From contig PMJE01000162.1 in assembly GCA_003157315.1 (NCBI GenBank), positions 6,924 to 13,688 of the forward strand: a DNA stretch of 6,765 nt, read 5' to 3'. The stretch is from Myxococcales bacterium. GTDB taxonomy: Bacteria; Myxococcota; Polyangia; Fen-1088. Both the position numbers and the translations under genes were made by a program. The notes beneath the pieces are model-generated. The model did no database searches. It was not told where the DNA came from and saw only the letters and a program-made list of their open reading frames with translations. Each line of letters starts with the position of its first letter. Within the stretch, counting starts at the first letter, position 1. This document shows positions 1-4,806 of the stretch, in pieces.

Positions 1-1
1 G

Positions 2-376
2 TGGTCCCAGGAAACCGACTGGCCGGCTCGCCGCACCGGTGTGCAGCTGACCGAACGTCCGGCTCGTGACACCATCACGGACATGGCCGCTGCCCGAGCC
101 AGCGCATCGCTACCGGTGGCGGGCCTGCCAGCTTCCGGGGCTGCAGGGCAAGGCCGGTCCACACCGTCCAGCTTCTCGCCCCGGGAGCCGGGGCGTAGCG
201 CGGCCTCTTTGGTTGCAGTCTCCAGTCTTGAATCTCAGCCCACGACCGCGCCCATTTCCGGGCTGGAAAGTCGCGGCCCGCGCAGCTTGCCGCCGGCGAG
301 GGGTCTGCTCATTGGCGTGATGGTCGCCGCGGTGGCGGCTGGGGCACTGCTGGCGTGGATTCTGGTCGGACGTTAG
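2..376 (+). CDS. Unrecognised protein, 3' end only; low-complexity linker and C-terminal membrane anchor
   Basis: The reading frame is open from the window edge to a TAG at 374-376, so this is probably the last 124 residues of a longer protein. A GTG at 41 could be an internal start, but nothing favours it. Residues about 20-98 are rich in Ala, Ser, Pro, Gly and Arg with no recognisable domain, as in a disordered linker. The last 24 residues are a hydrophobic segment (starting GLLIGVMVAAVAAG, ending AWILV) followed by only Gly-Arg. That makes it a single C-terminal transmembrane helix with almost nothing beyond it, so the bulk of the protein would face the cytoplasm if it is tail-anchored. 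The family cannot be named because any folded domain lies upstream of the window. It converges on the thioredoxin gene, 51 bases away. Seen: open frame, composition, hydrophobic tail. Inferred: topology. Confidence 0.6.
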   Translation, partial: WSQETDWPARRTGVQLTERPARDTITDMAAARASASLPVAGLPASGAAGQGRSTPSSFSPREPGRSAASLVAVSSLESQPTTAPISGLESRGPRSLPPARGLLIGVMVAAVAAGALLAWILVGR

Positions 377-404
377 GCCGTCGCTCGAAGTGTCTGGTTC
401 GGTT

Positions 405-418
405 TGCCGGCTCCGGCA
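405..418. other. Short GC-rich inverted repeat between convergent genes
   Basis: TGCCGG and CCGGCA are separated by CT, giving a 5-bp stem with a 4-base loop. It lies between the end of the first gene and the end of the thioredoxin gene. It could help stop transcription from either side, but no T-run follows on either strand, so a Rho-independent terminator is not well supported. Confidence 0.25.
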
Positions 419-423
419 CCTGC

Positions 424-437
424 GGCGCTATAGCGCC
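424..437. other. Perfect 14-bp palindrome over the thioredoxin stop codon
   Basis: GGCGCTATAGCGCC reads the same on both strands. It covers the last codons and TAG stop of the thioredoxin gene. As RNA it has no loop beyond TATA, so if it matters it is more likely a DNA-level site. It may be chance in GC-rich coding sequence. Confidence 0.3.
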
Positions 438-757
438 TTCTTGACCAGATCCTGGATGCGCGCTCGCGGTACCGCACCCACGACCTGACCCACCACCTGG
501 CCGTCCTTGAACATGAGCAGGGTCGGGATGCTGCGGATCTCGAGTTGTGTAGGAACCATGGGGTTCGCATCGATGTCGCACTTGCCCACGCGAATCCTGC
601 CGGCGTACTCCTGCGCCAGAGCCTCCACATGCGGCGCTATGGCGAGGCATGGGGTACACCAGGTGGCCCAAAAATCCACCAAGATGGGCAACGAAGACTT
701 GAGGACCTCGGCCTCGTAGTTGCTGTCAGTTACGACAACTATGTTATGGCTCGCCAT
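428..757 (-). CDS. trx: Thioredoxin with WCTPC active site
   Basis: A 109-residue single-domain thioredoxin, the usual length for the family, with no signal peptide, so cytoplasmic. It reduces disulfides in target proteins and would be recycled by a thioredoxin reductase not present in this window. The order of motifs is canonical: VDFWATWCTPC (Cys34 and Cys37 are the redox pair), Pro42 in the helix after the active site, CDIDANP at 60-66, the cis-proline motif SIPTLLMF with Pro78, and FKDG followed by Gly90 and Gly94. The middle active-site residue is Thr35 instead of the usual Gly, and Cys60 is an extra cysteine. The ATG at 757-755 is supported by a strong ribosome binding site eight bases upstream. 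It is transcribed away from the hemC cluster and converges on the partial gene to the left. The domain call is secure; its exact partner or paralogue name is not. Confidence 0.96.
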   Translation of the reverse strand: MASHNIVVVTDSNYEAEVLKSSLPILVDFWATWCTPCLAIAPHVEALAQEYAGRIRVGKCDIDANPMVPTQLEIRSIPTLLMFKDGQVVGQVVGAVPRARIQDLVKKAL

Positions 758-765
758 GGTTCGGC

Positions 766-770
766 TCCTT
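766..770 (-). promoter_or_regulatory. Ribosome binding site of thioredoxin
   Basis: On the minus strand the bases read AAAGGAG, with the AGGAG core at 770-766 and eight bases before the ATG. This is the clearest Shine-Dalgarno sequence in the left half of the window and fixes the thioredoxin start. Confidence 0.8.
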
Positions 771-792
771 TACCACAGTCGTTCCGGACGGG

Positions 793-817
793 GGAGGCCG
801 AATCGTCACCGGCCTCC
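793..817. promoter_or_regulatory. 8-bp perfect inverted repeat in the thioredoxin leader
   Basis: GGAGGCCG (793-800) and CGGCCTCC (810-817) flank a 9-base spacer; beyond a G-T mismatch one further outer G-C pair is possible. It sits 36-60 bases upstream of the thioredoxin ATG in the divergent intergenic region. Size and position fit either a dimeric-regulator operator or a leader hairpin. No known regulator consensus is recognised, so function is inferred from position only. Confidence 0.4.
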
Positions 818-856
818 TCACATCCATGTTGTTAGATGCTGGCTGCTCGAGGTGTG

Positions 857-884
857 GTTTGTGGCCGCTGAGTTTGTGGCCGCT
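857..884. repeat. 13-nt direct repeat, two copies 15 nt apart
   Basis: The 13-mer GTTTGTGGCCGCT occurs at 857-869 and again, identical, at 872-884, separated by GA. It lies between the divergent thioredoxin and unknown-small-protein genes. A 15-base period is not a whole number of helical turns for two same-face sites, so it may be a recent tandem duplication instead of an operator. Confidence 0.65.
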
Positions 885-910
885 CCGCCGAAGGAGTGGT
901 ATTTTGCCAG

Positions 911-926
911 CTGCGGTTTCCCGCAG
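911..926 (+). other. Small hairpin just upstream of the small unknown gene
   Basis: CTGCGG (911-916) and CCGCAG (921-926) can pair around the four-base loop TTTC. The hairpin ends 14 bases before the ATG at 941, where a ribosome binding site would normally be expected and none is obvious. It could affect translation initiation; that is inference. Confidence 0.3.
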
Positions 927-940
927 AAGCTCAAGCCCAA

Positions 941-1285
941 ATGTCCGTCAAGTTGTTCATCCCCCAGGAGACAGTTGACTCCTGGCTCTCTGCCGAACGG
1001 GTGAATCTCGAGGGCGAGATGCTGCAGCTTCCAGGGGGAGGGGTTGTGCTGCGGCTGGTCCCGGGCTGCTATTTCATAGGTGTGCAAGCGGGCAGCGATG
1101 AGGCCTTCAAGCTGCTGGGCAAGGTCAAGGCGAAGGCTGCGGTCTCCGCACTAGGGGCTGAGATGTACATGAACTCGGTCATCCTGGGCGAGACCGCCTA
1201 CGAGGTCGAGGTCGGGTTCGTGGCCAAGCCGGTGGGCAGCGCCGGGCCGGACGCGGCGGTCGTGGCCGCGGTTGCTAGTATCTAG
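941..1285 (+). CDS. Conserved-looking small protein of unknown function, upstream of hemC
   Basis: A 114-residue protein I do not recognise. It has no signal peptide, membrane helix, zinc-binding cysteine pattern or nucleotide-binding loop. It starts MSVKLFIPQETVDSWL, has a glycine turn PGGG at 31-34, then alternating hydrophobic stretches (VVLRLVPGCYFIGV) and a likely helix SDEAFKLLGKVKAKAAV at 52-68, then MYMNSVILGETAYEVEVGF at 75-93. This pattern looks like a compact mixed alpha/beta cytoplasmic domain. The last 20 residues are Ala/Gly/Val-rich and probably disordered. I chose the ATG at 941 because the first residues from there look like folded protein. A GTG at 896 is in frame, but the AGGAG next to it has no spacing, and the extra 15 residues look like leader. 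It ends just inside or just before the hemC start, so the two are probably co-transcribed and translationally coupled. A link to tetrapyrrole synthesis is only suggested by position. Confidence 0.75.
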   Translation: MSVKLFIPQETVDSWLSAERVNLEGEMLQLPGGGVVLRLVPGCYFIGVQAGSDEAFKLLGKVKAKAAVSALGAEMYMNSVILGETAYEVEVGFVAKPVGSAGPDAAVVAAVASI

Positions 1286-1295
1286 AAACAATCGC

Positions 1296-2213
1296 GTGGG
1301 CCCCGATCGCGTTGTCATCGGCACAAGGGGCAGCGCCCTGGCGCTCTGGCAGGCCGATCACGTGGCAGCGCTGCTGCGTGTGGCCCACCCAAGCCTGGTA
1401 GTCGAGCGCAGCATCATCGTCACCACCGGCGATCGGACGGGGCCGGCCTGGGAGGCGGGCGGCAAGGCCGTGTGGGTCAAGGAGATTGAGGCGGCCCTGC
1501 TCGCAAGCGAGATTGATCTGGCGGTTCACAGTCTGAAGGATGTGCCGGCCGAATTGGCCCCCGGGCTGGTGCTGGCCGCGATCCCCCTGCGCGCGGACGC
1601 GCGCGACGCGCTGGTCAGCCGCGATGGGGCCACGCTTGCCCGTCTGCCAACCGACGCGCGCGTGGGCACAAGCAGCCTGCGCCGCATCTGCCAGGTCAAG
1701 GCGCTGCGACCGGACCTGCGCCTGGAAGCTCTGCGCGGCAATCTCGACACGCGACTGCGCAAGGTGGCCGATGGCATGGTGGACGCGGCCATCCTCGCCT
1801 GCGCAGGTCTTGACCGTCTTGGTCTGTCGCATCACATTGCGGAGCGAATCCCGGTTGAGAGCATGCTGCCTGCCATCGGGCAAGGTGCACTTGCGATCGA
1901 ATCGCGAGAGGTAGACCAGAGCGTGCGCCTCCTCTGTCGTGCGCTGGCTGACGAGGAGGCGGAGGTCACCGTGATGGCTGAACGTGCGCTGTTGGGCCGC
2001 CTGGGAGCTGGCTGTCGCACGCCCGTGGCGGGAACCGCTCGCGTGCACGAGGGAAAACTGGAGCTATGGGGCTTGGTCGGCCGCCCCGACGGAGCGACCC
2101 TGCTGCGCGAGCACGTGGCCGGCCCCCCGTCCGACGCCCAAGCCCTCGGTTGGTCACTTGCCGAAGCCCTTCTTACGCGGGGGGCCGATCGCATCCTCGC
2201 CGAGTTTCGCTAG
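1296..2213 (+). CDS. hemC: Hydroxymethylbilane synthase (porphobilinogen deaminase)
   Basis: This cytoplasmic enzyme joins four porphobilinogen molecules into hydroxymethylbilane, the linear precursor of heme and other tetrapyrroles. Numbering from a TTG at 1272, the signature motifs are all present: IGTRGSALALWQ (16-27), VTTGDR (50-55), HSLKDVP (86-92) with the catalytic Asp90, VGTSSLRR (131-138), LRGNLDTRLRK (154-164), AGLDRLG (178-184), LPAIGQGALAIE (199-210), and LGAGCRTPVAG (244-254), whose Cys248 carries the dipyrromethane cofactor. Length, about 305-313 residues, is normal. I prefer the GTG at 1296, which leaves the seven or so residues typical before the first motif; the TTG at 1272 would overlap the upstream gene by 14 bases. 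Neither has a clear ribosome binding site, which fits translational coupling to the small gene before it. The active-site loop reads GGKAVWVKE where GGKGLFVKE is common. Other hem genes are not in the window. Confidence 0.97.
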   Translation: MGPDRVVIGTRGSALALWQADHVAALLRVAHPSLVVERSIIVTTGDRTGPAWEAGGKAVWVKEIEAALLASEIDLAVHSLKDVPAELAPGLVLAAIPLRADARDALVSRDGATLARLPTDARVGTSSLRRICQVKALRPDLRLEALRGNLDTRLRKVADGMVDAAILACAGLDRLGLSHHIAERIPVESMLPAIGQGALAIESREVDQSVRLLCRALADEEAEVTVMAERALLGRLGAGCRTPVAGTARVHEGKLELWGLVGRPDGATLLREHVAGPPSDAQALGWSLAEALLTRGADRILAEFR

Positions 2214-2239
2214 TCACTAGCGCGTGGGGAGCCCGCCGG

Positions 2240-2371
2240 CACTTCGGGACGGACAGCCCACCCCTACCCTCCCCCGCGCGCTTCGCGCGCGCCCTCGCCG
2301 GCGGCGTACCGTCGCGCGAGGCCGAGCGAAGCGAGCGGGGAGGTGGTGGCTGGTGGGGGGCCGAAGGGCTT
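2240..2371. repeat. Long imperfect inverted repeat between hemC and the lipoprotein gene
   Basis: The arms 2257-2298 and 2316-2357 are imperfect reverse complements about 42 bases long around a 17-base centre. The best-matched core pairs GCGCGCTTCGCGCG (2275-2290 region) with CGAGCGAAGCGAGC (2323-2336 region), flanked by matching C-rich and G-rich tracts and by CCTCGC/GCGAGG. Weaker pairing continues outward: ACTTCGG near 2241 against CCGAAGG near 2361. Coding potential is poor. As RNA this would be a very stable long hairpin; as DNA it resembles a dispersed palindromic intergenic element. It lies between the hemC stop and a separate terminator-like hairpin. Whether it is repeated elsewhere in the genome cannot be seen here. 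Confidence 0.6.
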
Positions 2372-2402
2372 GGGAACCCTTTGAGGGTTCCCATAACTTT
2401 TT
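2371..2402 (+). terminator. Rho-independent terminator-like hairpin after hemC
   Basis: TGGGAACCC (2371-2379) and GGGTTCCCA (2385-2393) form a perfect 9-bp stem with the five-base loop TTTGA. A run of five T follows at 2398-2402 after the bases TAAC. The four-base gap before the T-run makes it slightly atypical. It is about 160 bases after the hemC stop and directly before the promoter of the next gene, so it would separate the two transcription units. Confidence 0.6.
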
Positions 2403-2430
2403 GTACCAAACTGCCGAACGACACTATGAT
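2401..2430 (+). promoter_or_regulatory. Sigma70-like promoter for the lipoprotein-LysM genes
   Basis: TTGTAC (2401-2406) and TATGAT (2425-2430) are separated by 18 bases. The -10 box matches the consensus at five of six positions, the -35 box at three. Transcription would start near 2437, leaving a leader of only about ten bases before the ATG at 2447. This stretch is clearly more AT-rich than its surroundings, which supports a promoter. It overlaps the T-run of the preceding terminator. Confidence 0.45.
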
Positions 2431-2446
2431 CCCATGGTGATCGAGG

Positions 2447-3403
2447 ATGTCGTTTGCTAAGCGCGACATAGGGCTGGCGGCCTTGGGGCTGCTGGCCGCC
2501 TGCGCTCATCGAGAGGCCGAACCGACCTCCGTGGAGCAGCTCAACCGAAGCATCGAGTCGCTGCGGGGCAAGAACGCGGAGTACGCCAAGCAGGTGGAGG
2601 AGTTGGAAAACCGCGTGTTCATTCTGGCCGACCAGCTCGAAAGCCGGAAGGTCAACGAACAAAAGGTGGCGACGCCCCAGCTTCCTACGGTCAAGCTGTA
2701 CCCGGAGAATGAATCGGCCGCACCGGAATCGCCCCTAGCCCCCGCTACCACAATGGTGGCCTCCGAATCGGAGGTCGAATACGTGGGCGAGGCAGCCAAA
2801 TCGAACCGCAACCGCCCGGTTCTCCGCCTTCATGGTGAACAAGAGCCGATGCTGGTGGAACACCCCACGACGGACAGGGAAGAGCGCGGAGCACACCGCG
2901 ACAACCAGGGGTCAGGCGCACGCGCAGGTCGCAACCCTGACATGGAAGCGTTCAGGCTCTATCGGCGATCCTACGAGGCGCTTCGCCTGGGCAAACACGA
3001 TGAAGCCGCGGACGGGTTTCGCGAATTCTTGCGGCGCTACGCCGCGCACGACCTGGCTGACAACGCCCAGTACTGGCTGGGCGAGTGCTACTACGATGTG
3101 AAGGACTTCGCTTCCGCGGTACGTGAGTTCCGTCGCGTAGTCGAACGCTTTCCCCACGGCAACAAAGTCCCTGATGCCTTGCTGAAGGTCGGCTACAGCT
3201 ATCTGGCTCTCGGCAGCGTCGATGCGGGCAAGCAGACCCTCGAACAACTTGTCCGATCCTATCCGCGACACGAAACCGCCGTGCTGGCAACGGCTCGCCT
3301 GGCTGAGCTCGAACGTGCAGGGCCCGCGCACCCGTCGCACGACGCCCGTCCGCCTGCCGACCCGCCTGCGAAAACTGCGCACGCTCCCGAGGAGGTCCCG
3401 TGA
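2447..3403 (+). CDS. YbgF/CpoB-like TPR lipoprotein
   Basis: A 318-residue predicted lipoprotein. The N-terminus has a short charged region, a hydrophobic stretch and the lipobox LLAAC, with Cys19 as the lipidation site. The residue after it is Ala, not Asp, so outer-membrane sorting is expected by the E. coli rule. Residues about 27-68 form a coiled coil (LNRSIESLRGKNAEY onward), as in the trimerisation segment of YbgF. A Pro/Ser/Glu-rich linker runs to about 165. Residues 167-290 hold three TPR-type repeats in the YbgF arrangement: FRLYRRSYEALRLGKHDEA, NAQYWLGECYYDVKDFASA and ALLKVGYSYLALGSVDAGK. The tail is Pro/Ala-rich. YbgF/CpoB proteins coordinate Tol-Pal function with peptidoglycan synthesis; no tol or pal gene is visible here, so the precise role is open. 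The ATG is the first start after an in-frame stop at 2438-2440, and only GAGG precedes it. It is followed by, and overlaps, the LysM gene. Confidence 0.88.
   Translation: MSFAKRDIGLAALGLLAACAHREAEPTSVEQLNRSIESLRGKNAEYAKQVEELENRVFILADQLESRKVNEQKVATPQLPTVKLYPENESAAPESPLAPATTMVASESEVEYVGEAAKSNRNRPVLRLHGEQEPMLVEHPTTDREERGAHRDNQGSGARAGRNPDMEAFRLYRRSYEALRLGKHDEAADGFREFLRRYAAHDLADNAQYWLGECYYDVKDFASAVREFRRVVERFPHGNKVPDALLKVGYSYLALGSVDAGKQTLEQLVRSYPRHETAVLATARLAELERAGPAHPSHDARPPADPPAKTAHAPEEVP
3390..3395 (+). promoter_or_regulatory. Ribosome binding site of the LysM gene
   Basis: AGGAGG lies inside the last codons of the lipoprotein gene, four bases before the GTG at 3400. It is a perfect Shine-Dalgarno core with rather short spacing. 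It supports the GTG start and the four-base GTGA overlap. Confidence 0.75.
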
Positions 3404-4716
3404 GGCTAGTCCAAGTTGCTATCCTGCTTTCCGCCGCAATGGCGGCGGCACTGCCGGCCTCGGCCCAGACCTGGGGGACAACCCGCATCCCGCCTGGGGT
3501 CCAGGAGTTGAAGAATGCTCCCGACCAAGCCGCGTCGCCGGATACCACCGACGCGGAGATGACGCCCATCCTTGCTCCGGCTGGCCAGCGCAGCAACCGT
3601 GGGTCGCAGACGCTGGGCGACGGAACCAAGGATCCAGCCGCAAGACGAATGGAGGAAACGGCTGCGGGCCTAATCCCCCCTGGTGGCGTCATGGGGCTCG
3701 AGTCCGGGCCGGGAGACGCGCGCGGCGCGCCGAGCGTGGCTGCCGGACAAGGCGGGGGACAGGTGCCAGAGCTTCACGTGGTGCAGAAGGGCGACACCCT
3801 GTGGAGCATTTGCTCTAGGTACTTCGGCGACCCTTGGCGCTGGCCTCGCTTGTGGGCTGCCAACCCGCTTGTCACCAACCCGCACTGGATCTTCCCGGGC
3901 GACATCCTCCACCTCGGTTCGTCCGGGGGCGAGGCCCCTGTGCCTCTTGCCGGCGGCGACAAGGCTGCCAAGGACTCGGCCCACACGTTTTCGTCGGATC
4001 GCCTGAACGCTTTGTCTAGCAACGCTGTGGTGTTGCGCGAAGTCGGCTTCATCGAAGCCAATGATCTCGCACAAGCCGCCACATTGAGCGGTTCGCGCGA
4101 AGAGAAGGTCCTGTTGGCCTCTGGCGACCAGGCCTACCTGCGCTTCCCCAAAGATCGCCCCATTCGCGCAGGCGAACGCTATTCCATTTTCGAAACCGAA
4201 ATGGCCCATCCGGTGCGAGATCCCGACACTGGCAAGGTCTATGGCTACCTGGTCAAGGTCCGCGGCGACATCGTGGTTGATCAGATCGCGGGCGAGGACA
4301 CCGCACGCGGGACAATAACCGACGTGGTCGACACCATCGAGCGCGGCAGCCGCGTGAGCACCGCCATCCGGCAGTTCAGGCGCATCGAGCCGCGCCCGAG
4401 TGAGGTGAACTTGGAGGCCCGCGTGGTGGCTGCGTTCACGCCCGCGCAGTTTCTGGCGGCGGAACGTTTCGTGGTCCTCAACCGGGGCCGGCGCGATGGC
4501 GTTCAGGTCGGCAACCGCAATTTCGTGATCAGGCGCGGTGATGGCTACCGGGACGTGCTGGAGGGCTGGGAGAAGGACGATCCGAAGTTCCCCAAGGAAG
4601 TGGTGGGTGAGCTGTGGGTAATCGACGTGCGCGACAACGTCTCGGTGGCCTGGATTGCGCGTAGCACTAAAGAGTTGCGTGTGGGCGAAACCACCGAAAT
4701 GCGCAAAGGCTACTAG
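3400..4716 (+). CDS. Secreted LysM-domain protein, probably peptidoglycan-binding
   Basis: A 438-residue exported protein. Residues 1-22 are a Sec signal peptide with a likely cut at ASA/QT. Residues 23-122 are a Pro/Gly/Ala-rich linker. One LysM domain spans about 125-172: HVVQKGDTLWSICSRYFGDPW, then LWAANP and WIFPGDILHL, a clear match to the consensus that binds the N-acetylglucosamine chains of peptidoglycan. The remaining 260 residues (about 200-438) contain beta-rich stretches such as DQAYLRFPKDRPIRAGERYSI (split at 250-270), GYLVKVRGDIVVDQI and GRRDGVQVGNRNFVI, which I do not match to a named enzyme; no hydrolase motif is seen. LysM proteins with this kind of C-terminal part also precede dprA in betaproteobacteria, as I recall. 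The GTG start overlaps the stop of the lipoprotein gene, so the two are translated together in the same envelope compartment. Confidence 0.88.
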   Translation: MRLVQVAILLSAAMAAALPASAQTWGTTRIPPGVQELKNAPDQAASPDTTDAEMTPILAPAGQRSNRGSQTLGDGTKDPAARRMEETAAGLIPPGGVMGLESGPGDARGAPSVAAGQGGGQVPELHVVQKGDTLWSICSRYFGDPWRWPRLWAANPLVTNPHWIFPGDILHLGSSGGEAPVPLAGGDKAAKDSAHTFSSDRLNALSSNAVVLREVGFIEANDLAQAATLSGSREEKVLLASGDQAYLRFPKDRPIRAGERYSIFETEMAHPVRDPDTGKVYGYLVKVRGDIVVDQIAGEDTARGTITDVVDTIERGSRVSTAIRQFRRIEPRPSEVNLEARVVAAFTPAQFLAAERFVVLNRGRRDGVQVGNRNFVIRRGDGYRDVLEGWEKDDPKFPKEVVGELWVIDVRDNVSVAWIARSTKELRVGETTEMRKGY

Positions 4717-4765
4717 CCATCGCTCCTGCAAGTTCGTTGATTTCTTTGACTTTTTCTGCCGCCGC

Positions 4766-4794
4766 TTGATCTTCAGCCGGGCTGGCGCTATCAG
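4766..4794 (+). promoter_or_regulatory. Possible weak promoter for dprA-topA
   Basis: TTGATC (4766-4771) and TATCAG (4789-4794) are 17 bases apart, each matching four of six consensus positions. They sit in the 90-base gap between the LysM gene and dprA, which includes a T-rich stretch at 4737-4757 unlike its surroundings. A start near 4801 would leave almost no leader for the ATG at 4807 but a normal one for the ATG at 4855. No convincing terminator is seen in this gap, so readthrough from the LysM gene is equally possible. Confidence 0.25.
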
Positions 4795-4806
4795 CTTGCG
4801 TTCCCG

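Noticed and set aside
896..910. Possible sigma54 promoter (GG at 898-899, GC at 906-907)
   Set aside because: The GG-GC distance is 8 bases, not the 12 required for -24/-12 elements.
1275..2048. 257-codon open frame on the minus strand inside hemC
   Set aside because: It lies entirely opposite a full set of HemC motifs, has no recognisable domain, and is His/Gln/Arg-rich as expected for an antisense shadow in high-GC DNA.
2275..2291. CGCGCG-CTTCG-CGCGCG as a separate terminator hairpin
   Set aside because: There is no T-run after it, and it is better explained as one arm of the longer inverted repeat.
2952..3692. 246-codon minus-strand frame across the lipoprotein-LysM junction
   Set aside because: Arg/Pro/Ser-rich, no domain, and spans two well-supported plus-strand genes.
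4746..4771. TTGACT (4746-4751) as a strong -35 box for dprA
   Set aside because: No acceptable -10 box occurs 16-18 bases downstream; the only nearby candidate is TTGATC at a 14-base spacing.
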